A stretch of DNA of 64,000 nucleotides from Blastopirellula marina (GCA_020721965.1 DYLS01000003.1:1-64000); one strand, 5' to 3'. Shown: positions 8,567 to 18,421, counted from the first letter of the stretch. Numbers and translations: made by a program. Notes: generated by a model from the letters alone, not told the origin.

Positions 8567-9733
8567 TCATAGTCGGCGGAGGCGACTGGCGGCCATCTCT
8601 TGCGATCGCCCTGCCATTGCCCGGGCCTCTTCCACGGCGGCGATTTCCTCTTCCGTAAACGGGACGGCCTCGCCGGGGAGCGGAGGTTGCGGGACCAACC
8701 GCCGCACAACGGCATCGAGCATCGGCGACACGTCGGATGACCGGAGGGCCGAGATCTCCAATCCGGGGGGGCGGTACCCCAGCGCGGGAGGTAGGTCGGC
8801 CTTGTTGTGAATCAACAGTGCTCCGGGTTGAGTTGACAGAATTGCGTCGTTGTCCGGCGTCCACGGTTGAGAGCGGTCGAAGACCAGGATCACCAGGTCG
8901 GCTTGACGAGCGGCGGCGTGGGCCTTTTGAACGCCCAGGCTTTCTACGGGGTCCTCGGCGGATCGCAGGCCGGCGGTATCGATCAGCTCGATCGGCCAGC
9001 CGTCGGCGACGATCAGCGATGAGACGAGGTCGCGTGTGGTTCCAGGACTGGGGTGCACGATGGCCCGACCGTAGCCAGACAAAGCATTGAGGATGCTGCT
9101 TTTGCCTACATTGGGGGGGCCAAAGATGACGACCCGCCAAGGCTGTAGCAAGTGCCTTCCCAGGGAGGCTCGGTCGCAAAGGCGATTCAGGCGACGGGCG
9201 GCGTCGGGCTGACCGGTCTCGAGGCCCGCGGCAATCTCTCGCAGCGCCGCTCGCAATGCCCCGTGGTACTGATCGAGCAAGATGTTGGCGGTGCGTGTGG
9301 TTCGGGCGTGGGACAAGGCGATGCGTGCGGCCGCGGCGATGGGATCGGCCTCCTGGTCGGATACCCAGCTTTCCCATAAACGGCGGAGGAAGCCGTCGGT
9401 CTCCGCCGCACGGACGATGTTCTCCACGATGCGTGCGCCACCGTGGCAGTGGATTTCCAGGGCGTGATCGCTGGGGCGGTAGAGCACAGCCTCTTCCGGC
9501 TCCGGTCCGCCAAAATCCCAATGCACCAGGCGTTGTCGGGGGCCGGGCGGCATCTCGATGGGCTGGCCGGATCGGCTCCATGCGCGGCGGCGGATGGCCA
9601 GTTCGACCAGGGATCCCTCCAATCTCACCACGGCGATGGCCCCAGCCGCCTGGGCCGTGAGGACCGTAACCGTGTTCTCGCCACGGGGCGGTTCGGTTTT
9701 TGGAGCGATCATCGAGTGGGCGTCGGGTTGCAT
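8567..9733 (-). CDS. MnmE/TrmE-like tRNA modification GTPase, short form
   Basis: VTVLTAQAAGAIAVVRLEG N-domain; GPPNVGKSSILNALSGYGRAIVHPSPGTTRD, DTAG, NKAD G-motifs; ends SRLRRL without the canonical C-terminal CIGK. Start uncertain (9712 or 9733). Confidence 0.82.
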   Translation of the reverse strand: MQPDAHSMIAPKTEPPRGENTVTVLTAQAAGAIAVVRLEGSLVELAIRRRAWSRSGQPIEMPPGPRQRLVHWDFGGPEPEEAVLYRPSDHALEIHCHGGARIVENIVRAAETDGFLRRLWESWVSDQEADPIAAAARIALSHARTTRTANILLDQYHGALRAALREIAAGLETGQPDAARRLNRLCDRASLGRHLLQPWRVVIFGPPNVGKSSILNALSGYGRAIVHPSPGTTRDLVSSLIVADGWPIELIDTAGLRSAEDPVESLGVQKAHAAARQADLVILVFDRSQPWTPDNDAILSTQPGALLIHNKADLPPALGYRPPGLEISALRSSDVSPMLDAVVRRLVPQPPLPGEAVPFTEEEIAAVEEARAMAGRSQEMAASRLRRL

Positions 9734-9833
9734 CGGAGCTGGAGGGGGCAAACAATGAGTTCAAAGGCTCGCCGCATGGTGGGTCGCTGAGCCATTCTAA
9801 GATTGCCATTGTAAACGCTAAAGGGCCAGACAC

Positions 9834-10589
9834 GTGCCGATTCGAGCGTATTGTCCGGCGGGGCATCGAATCACCGTGCCGGAAGGCTTCGCGGGCCGAC
9901 TGCTGACCTGTCCCGTCTGCGGAATGGAGTTCATTATACCTGGCGGGTTGAAACCGGCGGGCGGGGATGCGGCCGGGGATATACCGCCAGCTCACGGGCA
10001 AGATCAGGGGACAGCGTTGGTCACGCATGACGGCAAGGCCGCGGAGGATTCAGCTCCAGCCTTCGCGGCATCCGCGACCGCGGGGCGGCAATCCGGGGAG
10101 GATGCGTATCGGGCGACGCGAGGAGACTGGGCGAGCGCACGCTGGGGCCTGGTTTGGTTGTGGGCCGTGTGCGTTTTCACGGCGGTGCCTTCTGGGGTCG
10201 CATGGGCTGAGGGTGCAGGTCCGGCCTGGGCAGGCTGGTTGTTGGCCTTGGCACTCAGCCAGGCCGGGGCCGCCGGGGCAACGCTAATCTTTCCCGACTG
10301 GTCGGCGCGGCGGGGGATGGGCTGGGTTTTCGCGATCTCGGCCGCCCTGTTCGCGTATTGGATGGCGGTTGTGGGATTGACGCCCACGATCCGCGCTTTG
10401 CCGCTGGAACTGGACATTTGGCGGCGGCAAGCCCTGCACTGGCTGGCCTCGCTGACGGTGGTGCACGGGACGGCGGCGTATTTGTGTTTTCGCTCGGCCG
10501 AACAATGGAGGCGCCGCGTCGAACTTGTGGCTCGATCTCGACGTAGGCAAACGGCCGCATTCACGGCTGCATCGCGACACGGAGCGTAA
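9834..10589 (+). CDS. Membrane protein with N-terminal zinc-ribbon-like motif
   Basis: GTG start; MPIRAYCPAGHRITVPEGFAGRLLTCPVCGMEF followed by several hydrophobic segments. Confidence 0.65.
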   Translation: MPIRAYCPAGHRITVPEGFAGRLLTCPVCGMEFIIPGGLKPAGGDAAGDIPPAHGQDQGTALVTHDGKAAEDSAPAFAASATAGRQSGEDAYRATRGDWASARWGLVWLWAVCVFTAVPSGVAWAEGAGPAWAGWLLALALSQAGAAGATLIFPDWSARRGMGWVFAISAALFAYWMAVVGLTPTIRALPLELDIWRRQALHWLASLTVVHGTAAYLCFRSAEQWRRRVELVARSRRRQTAAFTAASRHGA

Positions 10590-13500
10590 GCAGCTCCAAG
10601 GGTTGCAAAGTGATCGGCCCCTCCACTGGCTGGACGGGAGACTCGCCGAGGTTGCTCTGCCATACCTGTCCCGTCTTGCCCTGGTCGAATTCCACGGCAG
10701 CCGTGCCGGTTTTCGTACCTGGGTTGAACAGGCGAACGATCCACGCGCGGCCATCGCGAGCGGGCTTCAGGGTTTCGATTACCATCCCGTCAGCGCGGAA
10801 GTGGAAGGGGAGCGAAAGAGCCGTCGTGGCGTCGGAGCGGACCAGGACGGGGAGGAGCGGCCGACTCGCCTCGATCCCGAGCCTGGCAGCGGCCCCGCCA
10901 TCGAAACCGCCCGCGTGGGGACGTACGACGTATTCAAAGGGCGTGGGACCCTCTTGATCGGCTTTGTAATTGGTCTCCCAGTAATTGTTCATGACGTAGG
11001 AGTAAAGGAGTCCACTCGGCTCGATCGTTTCGATCCAGCCATTGAGGCCCAAGGGCTTGGGCACGTCGGTGCGGATGGCCCCGATCTCGAGCAGCGGGGC
11101 GTGCCGCGTGACCCAGGTCACCCCGAATTGGTCGTTGGAGAGATCGGCCCAGCGCTGGATTGTGTAATAGTTCTTGCACGCGCCGGGCAGTTGATCCACC
11201 CCTGGCCGGACCACAGCCCAGGCGGTATCCAGGCGGAGCGTAGCCTCGGGGACTTGGAAGGGGAAGGCGAGATGGACTCCCTCGGGCGTGCGAATTTTCT
11301 CCTTGTCCGGAATGACCGCGACATGCAGGGCGTCGCTTGCCGCGAAAAGCCGATAAACACGGGTCAGGTTGCGGCAGCCGGGGGCAGGCGAACGGACCTC
11401 CAGGGCGGCGGTGAATGGGCCATTCTCGAGGACGCGGACTTCCACGCCCCCCTCGGCACGCTTGGCGGCGGCCGGATCGCGACCGGCGACGTAGAAATAG
11501 TCCGTCAAGGCGAGGCCCTGCGAGCGATCCACGACGTCGTGCCCGGTAGCCCGATGGACGAGTTTGGCAATGCCGCCTGTCGCTGGATCGACTTCAACGG
11601 CGAGCCATTTGTTTTGCAAGGACAGGCCCTCCGCCTTCGCGACCTGATCGGCGGGAAGGGGAGTGCCGGCTGCTTGGGCCGCCGGCTGCAATGCGTAGCG
11701 CCGGCTGGCGAAGGCGGCGACATCCGTCGCCCAAAAGATCAGGCGGCCGTCCGCCAGGGTTGCGGAGGGGACCGGGTTGCCGGAGGCGTCCACCACAGCG
11801 AGGTTGGGTGACTTGGGCGGGTTGTCGATACTCACGGGGCCGCTTCGGCTCCAGCCGCAGGTGTTGAAGACCTCCACGCACGCCGCCGTGCCTTCGCCGG
11901 CCAGGGATTCTACAGCGGCTTTTAGCAATTCCCGAGATTGCCGGTCGGCGTCCAGCGCGAACTGCCTTTTGATTGCCCACTGCGATTGCGCGAAGTCGCT
12001 GTCCGGTTCGGTGATACTGTTGTGTGCGCCCCAGGTGTGCTCGTCGTAGAGGACCACGTTTCGCCAAGCCTGATAGAAGGCTTCATCCGGATAGGCGCTC
12101 GGGTTTAGGATGGCCCAGAGAGCTTCGGCCTGGGAAAGCCGTTCGGCAGCATCGCGATTCATTGCGGTCTCGATGGCCGACGAGGCCGCGCCGTCTTCCC
12201 AATAGGGCGTAAAATCGCCGGAGACGACCGGGACAGTCTCGCCGTAGCGGGCCTCCAACACGTGCATCATCTGCGAACACGTGGCAATGACCAACCGCGG
12301 GTAAGCGAAGCGGGCATTCCAGTCGCGGACGAAATCGCTGAAGGCTACGTCGGGCGGGGCATTGTCGCCCAGGCAGTGCCGCAATTGCACCATGTCGTAG
12401 GGATAGTCGGAGTTCTGTAGCTCGTTGAGGTAGTCGAAGAGTTGATCCCCGCCCACGAACCCCCGCCAATACCCGCGGCGAGGGACCCAGCAAAGGACCG
12501 TGTGCCCCCCGTCGGGGGACTTCCAGCGGAAGGCATGATCGCCCCAAACACTTAGCGTATATCCAATGCGGTGCCCATTGTTTGGACCGATGGAAAAATA
12601 CTTGACTCCCGCCTGGCCGAAGACGGACATCAATCCCCAGGTGTAGCCGGGGACATCGCTAATCATGGCGGAGTCGATCTTCAGACCGTAATCGTGCGAT
12701 AGCCGCTCGGCGCAGTCTAACAGGCGGACCAGCTCCTCGGGGCGGCAGAGGGCCGTCAATTCATTGCCATACAGGGCATCCAGACCGATCACGCCCTCTC
12801 GCACGGCTTGCAAAAAGGCCGCCTTGTGGGCTTCATCGGCCTGCCGCAGGTAGCTATCCACCGCCCAAAGGACCTCGACGTTCCATTTGAATCGTGCCTC
12901 GGGCGGATAGTCCGCTGACCGCTTGGCGGCCTCGATGGCCAGCTCGATGAATCGCCACTGGTTGCGTTCCACCTGGGTCTGCACCTCGGTGTAGCCGATA
13001 TCCACATGCGAATGCGGCAACAGGTACACTTCCCACGGCCGGACGGGAAAGAGCGTGATTTTTCGCTCGGTCAGGACTTTGGGGCCATCTAGCAGCGATA
13101 ACGTCGCCTCGGTTGGCTCTTGGACACGGCGGGTGGGGATATAGACTTCACCGACCCCGGCCTTCAAGACGCCTTTCCAAATCGGATTTCCATCGAGCTG
13201 AGCCGTGACGTCGCGATCCGCCGTGGCCAGCGCGGAGACCTGCACGGCTTGGGCCAGGTCCTCGCTTCCATGCAACAATGCCGGTAGGACCTGCACCGAA
13301 CGGACGAATACGGCATCTTGAACCTGCGTGAGCGTTGCGCCGGGCGGTCCCAGCATCTCGATAGCGTCGTATAAAAACCAACTGCCTTGTTCGCCTTCGA
13401 GCGTGATAACGTTGGAACCCACCTTCAAGGAATTGGCCGGAATCGCGACTTCGATGACGCATTCTTTGCCTTTCGAGGTGTCACCGCGAATGGTGTCGTC

Positions 13501-13962
13501 TGGACCACCGGGGGGAAGTTGCTGGCGGAGCACGTCTTCACCGTTCAGTTGAATCCGCAAGATTGGCGGTGCCCGATCGTGCGTGTCGGTGAGATCGAGG
13601 ACGAGGCGATAATCACCCGCTGGGCAATTCCCCAAAGCGAACACGATGGTGGCGACGTGCGAGCGCGAGCCTGCCCAACTGTCCGCCGGACCGGGATGCA
13701 CGTATGGCCAATCGGTCTTGCTGCCGGACAGCCCGACGACGAACACGGGATCGTCTTTGTATTGGGCGAATTGGTCGGGGGCCTGCGAGAATTCGGCCGA
13801 GTTATTGTCCCGGGTACCGATGCTCCACAAGAGATGGTGCGTATCTTCGGCCTTGGAAACTGCGAAACCGAAAATCACGAGGGCGACCGAGGCCAGCCTG
13901 GCCGTCCAAAATCGGAGTCGTGACAACGAGTTAGGCCTGCAGCATTGGTTTACGGCGTGCAT
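10561..13962 (-). CDS. Glycoside hydrolase family 38-like alpha-mannosidase, secreted
   Basis: 1133 aa; VYLLPHSHVDIGYTEVQTQVERNQWRFIELAIEAAK..FKWNVEVLWAVDSYL is the GH38 N-terminal signature; hydrophobic N-terminus. Confidence 0.85.
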   Translation of the reverse strand: MHAVNQCCRPNSLSRLRFWTARLASVALVIFGFAVSKAEDTHHLLWSIGTRDNNSAEFSQAPDQFAQYKDDPVFVVGLSGSKTDWPYVHPGPADSWAGSRSHVATIVFALGNCPAGDYRLVLDLTDTHDRAPPILRIQLNGEDVLRQQLPPGGPDDTIRGDTSKGKECVIEVAIPANSLKVGSNVITLEGEQGSWFLYDAIEMLGPPGATLTQVQDAVFVRSVQVLPALLHGSEDLAQAVQVSALATADRDVTAQLDGNPIWKGVLKAGVGEVYIPTRRVQEPTEATLSLLDGPKVLTERKITLFPVRPWEVYLLPHSHVDIGYTEVQTQVERNQWRFIELAIEAAKRSADYPPEARFKWNVEVLWAVDSYLRQADEAHKAAFLQAVREGVIGLDALYGNELTALCRPEELVRLLDCAERLSHDYGLKIDSAMISDVPGYTWGLMSVFGQAGVKYFSIGPNNGHRIGYTLSVWGDHAFRWKSPDGGHTVLCWVPRRGYWRGFVGGDQLFDYLNELQNSDYPYDMVQLRHCLGDNAPPDVAFSDFVRDWNARFAYPRLVIATCSQMMHVLEARYGETVPVVSGDFTPYWEDGAASSAIETAMNRDAAERLSQAEALWAILNPSAYPDEAFYQAWRNVVLYDEHTWGAHNSITEPDSDFAQSQWAIKRQFALDADRQSRELLKAAVESLAGEGTAACVEVFNTCGWSRSGPVSIDNPPKSPNLAVVDASGNPVPSATLADGRLIFWATDVAAFASRRYALQPAAQAAGTPLPADQVAKAEGLSLQNKWLAVEVDPATGGIAKLVHRATGHDVVDRSQGLALTDYFYVAGRDPAAAKRAEGGVEVRVLENGPFTAALEVRSPAPGCRNLTRVYRLFAASDALHVAVIPDKEKIRTPEGVHLAFPFQVPEATLRLDTAWAVVRPGVDQLPGACKNYYTIQRWADLSNDQFGVTWVTRHAPLLEIGAIRTDVPKPLGLNGWIETIEPSGLLYSYVMNNYWETNYKADQEGPTPFEYVVRPHAGGFDGGAAARLGIEASRPLLPVLVRSDATTALSLPFHFRADGMVIETLKPARDGRAWIVRLFNPGTKTGTAAVEFDQGKTGQVWQSNLGESPVQPVEGPITLQPLELLTLRVAMQP

Positions 13963-14200
13963 CGAGCGGCTCCTCTAGAACGGTGAGATTGGGCTAACAT
14001 CTACCAATGGTGCCAAGGATCGTCCGTGAGATACGTCGGAAAAATCCCAAGACCTCTGCAAAGTCACCTGTTCAGGCAGGCTCTTAAGCAAGGCAGGCTC
14101 CGAGCGTTTTGCACCAATATAGCACCACAATATCGCACTCGCAATCATTCGCGGCCGGTTGGAGGATTTCGGAAATTCCGTAAAGGCACGAATAGGAGCT

Positions 14201-14268
14201 AGGTAACCGTTCACGGCCAAGCTATACGGAAAAGGTTTGTGAAACAACGCGGGTTGTTCACAGGTTCC
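14201..14268 (+). repeat. ~69-bp dispersed repeat copy (ACCGTTCACGG end)
   Basis: aggtaaccgttcacggccaagctatacggaaaaggtttgtgaaacaacgcgggttgttcacaggttcc; near-identical to reverse complement of 53666-53734. Confidence 0.85.
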
Positions 14269-14283
14269 TCTAGTACACGGCGA

Positions 14284-14721
14284 TTATATGTAGTACATGG
14301 CGGTATCGAATCGCCGCGCATCCTCCAAGAGTTGGGCAAAACTGATGGAGCGGAGCATCTCTCGTTCCTTTTGATAAACGCGCCGCCAGGCGTCGATCAG
14401 GGCCTTTACAACAGGAGAGTCGGGCGAGGCCCCAGAGACCATCTCCTCTTGGTCATCTTTGTTCCCCTCCGTGACATCCATGACGCGTCCCAGGCTCAGA
14501 TTATCCGGGGGCACAAGAAGGCGGTAGCCCCCTGCCGCTCCACGGACGCTCTCTACGATCCCCGCCCCTTTTAACTGGAGAAGGATCTGTACCAAGAACC
14601 GAGCGGGCACATGGTGCCGCTCTGCAATCTTTCGGATACGCACCGGCTCTTTCGAATCGTAGCGGGCCGCCAGCTCCAGTAAGGCGATGCAGGCGTACTC
14701 GGTCTTAGCGGAAATCTTCAT
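14284..14721 (-). CDS. Rrf2 family transcriptional regulator
   Basis: MKISAKTEYACIALLELAARYDSKEPVRIRKIAERHHVPARFLVQILLQLKGAGIVESVRGAAGGYRL: Rrf2 wHTH signature; no C-terminal Fe-S Cys triad. Confidence 0.9.
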   Translation of the reverse strand: MKISAKTEYACIALLELAARYDSKEPVRIRKIAERHHVPARFLVQILLQLKGAGIVESVRGAAGGYRLLVPPDNLSLGRVMDVTEGNKDDQEEMVSGASPDSPVVKALIDAWRRVYQKEREMLRSISFAQLLEDARRFDTAMYYI

Positions 14722-14796
14722 CACGACCTCGTCAATCCCTCAAATGAGCCGAATAACAGCTCGCCAGTCGCGAGATAGCAGGGATGAAGCCATCTT

Positions 14797-15720
14797 TCAC
14801 AAATTTCCAAACTGCGTGGGAGGCGGAGGCGGAGGATCATCCGACAGGTGCAGTCCGCATTCGGTTTTGCCGGTACCACTCCATCGCCCAGCCCGCTCAT
14901 CTTCTCCAAACAGCACCGCCCGAGTGCACGGCCAACAACCAATGCTCGGATACCCTTGGTCGTGGAGCGGATTGTACGGAATATTTTCATCCAATATACG
15001 TTGCCAGACCTGCCCTTTTTTCCAATTCGCTAATGGATTGATTTTCACCAGGCCGAACTTTTTGTCCCAGCCGACAATCGGCGCATTGGCGCGGTGGGGG
15101 CTCTGATCTCGCCGGATGCCGCTGATCCACGCACGGTAGCCCACCACCTCACGACGAAGGACCTGGATTTTCCGTTCGAAGCAGCAGCGGTCCGGGTTGG
15201 TCTTGTAGAGAGGCCCCCCATTCCGGCGTTCGTACTCTTCAACCGAGGTATCGGGTTTGGCCAACTCGACTTCGATGCCCAACTGCCTGGCGATCCGATC
15301 TCGCAAATCCAGAGTCTCCTGAAATTGATACCCTGTATCAAGGTTGAAAACCCGAACGCGCGGCTCGATTTTCGCCAGCATTGAGAGGATAAGGCAGCCT
15401 TCCGGACCGAAGGCAGTGGCCATTGTCAATTCTGGGGAAAATATATTGACTGCCCATCTCAGAATTTCCTCGGCAGACGTCTCCTCGAGCAACCGACTCA
15501 CCTCGGCCAGGCGGAGCAGGTCCTCTTCGCTTGGGGTGCCCACCTCACCTGGGGCCGCCACAGGGCGAATGCTGGGGAATGCCCAGTCCAATAGAGAGAC
15601 GCTTCTGTCCCCCATGGTTTCCGCAGCCCGTTGTGCGTCGCGACCTGAATCGATGGCCGCCAGACTGGAACCGAGGGAGTATTTATCAGTAATTTTATCA
15701 ACCATGTTTACGGGAATCAC
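14797..15720 (-). CDS. cysH: Phosphoadenylyl/adenylyl-sulfate reductase (CysH)
   Basis: VFNLDTGYQFQETLDLRDRIA..NPDRCCFERKIQVLRR..YRAWISGIRRDQSPHRANAPIVGWD..GYPSIGCWPCTRAV..GKTECGLH; Cys pairs suggest APS-type. Confidence 0.93.
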   Translation of the reverse strand: MIPVNMVDKITDKYSLGSSLAAIDSGRDAQRAAETMGDRSVSLLDWAFPSIRPVAAPGEVGTPSEEDLLRLAEVSRLLEETSAEEILRWAVNIFSPELTMATAFGPEGCLILSMLAKIEPRVRVFNLDTGYQFQETLDLRDRIARQLGIEVELAKPDTSVEEYERRNGGPLYKTNPDRCCFERKIQVLRREVVGYRAWISGIRRDQSPHRANAPIVGWDKKFGLVKINPLANWKKGQVWQRILDENIPYNPLHDQGYPSIGCWPCTRAVLFGEDERAGRWSGTGKTECGLHLSDDPPPPPPTQFGNL

Positions 15721-15847
15721 CGGTCAAGGGAAACTCGGCAAGTCTGGGGTCAGACGCACATGGCGATTCCGCTCGGACTTGCTCAGCAATTTGGCTTGGT
15801 CGCCGCGGATCGACCCCTTTACGTTCATCGTCCGAACGACCGTCAAT

Positions 15848-15875
15848 ATTGTAGTAAGTTTGTCAACTAGGTCAA
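15848..15875 (-). promoter_or_regulatory. Candidate sigma70-type promoter upstream of cysH
   Basis: Minus strand TTGACC (15875-15870), 16-nt spacer, TACAAT (15853-15848); spacer contains TAGTTGACAAAC. Confidence 0.5.
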
Positions 15876-15886
15876 TTATTCCCTGT

Positions 15887-16066
15887 CTGATAACTGGACT
15901 TTTGCAAATTGGGGACGCAAGGCCCGCTAGCACCCTAAGAGAGGGTTAGCATGAGGGCAATTAGCTGCGAAAACGGTTTGCTTTGTTTGCCTGATTTAAC
16001 CAAGCCCTCACCCCCGCCCCTCTCCCAGAGGGAGAGGGGAGCAGTTTGCAAAAGTCCAGTGATAAG
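15887..16066. mobile_element. MITE-like element with 22-bp terminal inverted repeats
   Basis: CTGATAACTGGACTTTTGCAAA (15887-15908) vs TTTGCAAAAGTCCAGTGATAAG (16045-16066), inner 16 bp perfect; internal hairpin CCCCTCTCCC-AGA-GGGAGAGGGG (16017-16039). Confidence 0.75.
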
Positions 16067-16503
16067 TGAGATCGGCCTGGGGACGCTGAGGTTCGGCCCG
16101 GGAGCTGAGGTTCGCCTTGCGAAACGGCTATTTCCAACCCGGTCCCATGATAATCCGCGCGTTTGCAAATACCGGAGCAAAGCTGGCGAATTGGGGATGA
16201 GCAGACACATTCGATGTCCGAGAGCGATACAAACCGCTCGGGTCCGATCCAGTCAACGGTGGTTGGTGTCACTATGCTAAATGGGGTTTGCGAGATCCGA
16301 ATGCAGGTTGAACGGCCTTTCCGAGTCGCTTCTTGAGCGGCGGACGACCTACGAGATCGGACGCGATTCAGAAGATCCCACGTGATGCGAAAAATAACAG
16401 GAGTTTCGGCAATGAAAGATTGGGAAACGGACAAAAGCGGGAGCGTTGGCTCTTTGCCTTTCCATAGGCTCAACTCTATACAATAACAGAGGAGGGACAT
16501 GCT

Positions 16504-17061
16504 ATGGAATCGCTTCAAGGTCAGTTCTTGATTGCTACACCCCAATTGCTTGATCCCAACTTTATCCGCACGGTCGTGCTTGTCCTGGCGCACAGTCCAC
16601 AGGGGGCATTGGGGCTTGTAATCAATCGTCTGCACCACAAGACCATCAAGGATTTATGGCAAGAGGTCTCGCAATCACCGTGCAAGATCGAACGGCCGTT
16701 GAACGCGGGTGGCCCGGTTTCCGGGCCTGTATTGGCACTGCACCGCCGAGGCGAACACGCCGATGCGGAGGTTATTCCCGGGTTGTACTATTCGGCTCAG
16801 CGTGAGAAATTGGAGCAACTGCTATCTGAGGAATCGCAGGACGTCCGTGTCTTCCTTGGGCACTCTGGCTGGGCTGGTGGTCAACTCGAGAGCGAATTGG
16901 CACAAGGGGCGTGGCTGCTTTTGCCGGCGAATTCGGAATTGGTTTTCGGTCCCGTGGAAGGACCTGCGCTATGGCAATTGCTGCTGCACACGGCAGGGCG
17001 TCGGGTCCTCCGCGAGACGATCCGCCCGCGACATCTGGCACCAGATCCCTCGCTGAACTGA
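16504..17061 (+). CDS. YqgE/AlgH family protein (UPF0301)
   Basis: MESLQGQFLIATPQLLDPNFIRTVVLVLAHSPQGALGLVINR..NAGGPV..FLGHSGWAGGQLESEL. Confidence 0.93.
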   Translation: MESLQGQFLIATPQLLDPNFIRTVVLVLAHSPQGALGLVINRLHHKTIKDLWQEVSQSPCKIERPLNAGGPVSGPVLALHRRGEHADAEVIPGLYYSAQREKLEQLLSEESQDVRVFLGHSGWAGGQLESELAQGAWLLLPANSELVFGPVEGPALWQLLLHTAGRRVLRETIRPRHLAPDPSLN

Positions 17062-17254
17062 CGGAAATGCAGCCCCAGCGGCCGCCGGCGCGGCCCGAGT
17101 GCAAGGTTCCTCCATAACGCATTCGTCCGCCCGGCTCCTCTGCCCGTTATCGTGATGTAGCACAACTCGGGCCCAAGGGGTGGGCGTGCCACCCGCCCAT
17201 TCGCCTGCCAGGCCCTGCCTGCCAGCCCGTTCATCTGCCCGCCAGGCCGATTTA

Positions 17255-17387
17255 AACTACCGCGCAATGTGCGACTGTCGGCCTGACATGGGCAGCGTAG
17301 ATTGCAGAGCGTAGATTGCAAGGCGCTGTGTCCCATCACCGCAAGATGTCTTGCGCCAGGCAAAACAGCCTTGTGCCGCAGTATCAA
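17255..17387 (+). repeat. Dispersed ~118-bp MITE-like family, divergent copy
   Basis: ..cccatcaccgcaagatgtcttgcgccaggcaaaacagccttgtgccgcagtatc matches the 3' half of the copies at 25277, 27013 and 34580. Confidence 0.6.
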
Positions 17388-18421
17388 AGCCGAGCGAGGA
17401 TGGAGCGCAGGCTATCGGCAAGGACTTGGTATTCGGCATCCGACTCGAGGCGGCCAGGTCCAGCAGGATTGAGGACCGATCCCCCCCCGTTGTGATCGTC
17501 TTGAAGGGCCTCTTCGATGGCACGAACGATCTCAGCGCCATTGTGTAGGTAGGTACAATTCCGCCCGTTCCGTTTCGCGGCGTAAAGTGCCTCATCGGCC
17601 CGCCGAATCAAAGCCTCGGGCTGCTCGTTCGCGGCAACGCACGCCAGGCCGCAACTCACGGACACGGGCACCGACTCGTCGTTCGAACCGATGGTGATAC
17701 GAGCGACCTCTTCGCGGATTCGCTCGGCCACTTGCGTCCCTGCGTCGAGATCCGCTTGCGGGCAAAGGACGGCGAATTCTTCGCCGCCGATCCTGGCGGG
17801 GAGGTCCGTTTCCCGAACCGTCCGCCGCAGGATCTCGCCCACGCGGATCAACGCCTCATCGCCGACTGGGTGCCCAAAGCGATCGTTGATTTGTTTGAAG
17901 TGGTCGAGATCCAACAAAATCACACCGAACGGTTGGCCCGAGCGGCGCCACGCGGCAAACTGCCTCGCGAATGCGACGTCGAACGCTCTGCGATTGGCCA
18001 GCCCCGTGAGAGGATCACTGTTCGCCTGGCTAGCCTGTTCTTCGATCCGCTTGGCTTGTTCTGCCAGTTGGGCTTCGGCCCCGGCAAGCCGCTCCTGGAG
18101 CGATTGATTCGCGGCAACCAGGCGTTGCATCAGGCCCACGATGGCCTCTTCCACGTCGTCTTTCCCTGGTAAATCACGAAATCCTTGGTTCGCGCTTTCC
18201 AGGAAGCGGCGATAGTGGGCCACATCGCTCTCGATGCGGCGGGCGATTCCCCGGATGCGCCGGAGCGTGCCTTCGCGCCCTTGCAAGCCACGTTCGACCT
18301 TGCGCGGATCTCCCCACCAACATCGACCGATCATCCGCCCCAGGATCACCCCAGCCGCGAGTTGCACGGCTCCAAAGACGATTCCCAGCAAGACGTAATA
18401 GAAGACGGGCGGCATGGGCAA
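17384..18421 (-). CDS. Diguanylate cyclase (GGDEF domain) with N-terminal TM
   Basis: DPLTGLANRRAFDVAFARQFAAW..LDLDHFKQINDRFGHPVGDEAL..RETDLPARIGGEEFAVL; GGEEF with an RxxD I-site 5 residues upstream. Confidence 0.95.
   Translation of the reverse strand: MPMPPVFYYVLLGIVFGAVQLAAGVILGRMIGRCWWGDPRKVERGLQGREGTLRRIRGIARRIESDVAHYRRFLESANQGFRDLPGKDDVEEAIVGLMQRLVAANQSLQERLAGAEAQLAEQAKRIEEQASQANSDPLTGLANRRAFDVAFARQFAAWRRSGQPFGVILLDLDHFKQINDRFGHPVGDEALIRVGEILRRTVRETDLPARIGGEEFAVLCPQADLDAGTQVAERIREEVARITIGSNDESVPVSVSCGLACVAANEQPEALIRRADEALYAAKRNGRNCTYLHNGAEIVRAIEEALQDDHNGGGSVLNPAGPGRLESDAEYQVLADSLRSILARL

Noticed and set aside
8514-10028. 504-aa minus-strand ORF overlapping the mnmE-like gene
   Set aside because: Arg/Pro/Gly-rich out-of-frame translation; the frame 8567-9733 carries all GTPase motifs.
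10525-11811. 428-aa + strand ORF antisense to the GH38 gene
   Set aside because: No recognisable motifs; the overlapping minus-strand GH38 reading frame is well supported.
17190-17250. CTGCCAGGCC-type short repeats as a second 13-bp array
   Set aside because: Only a few irregular copies; spacing not constant enough to call.
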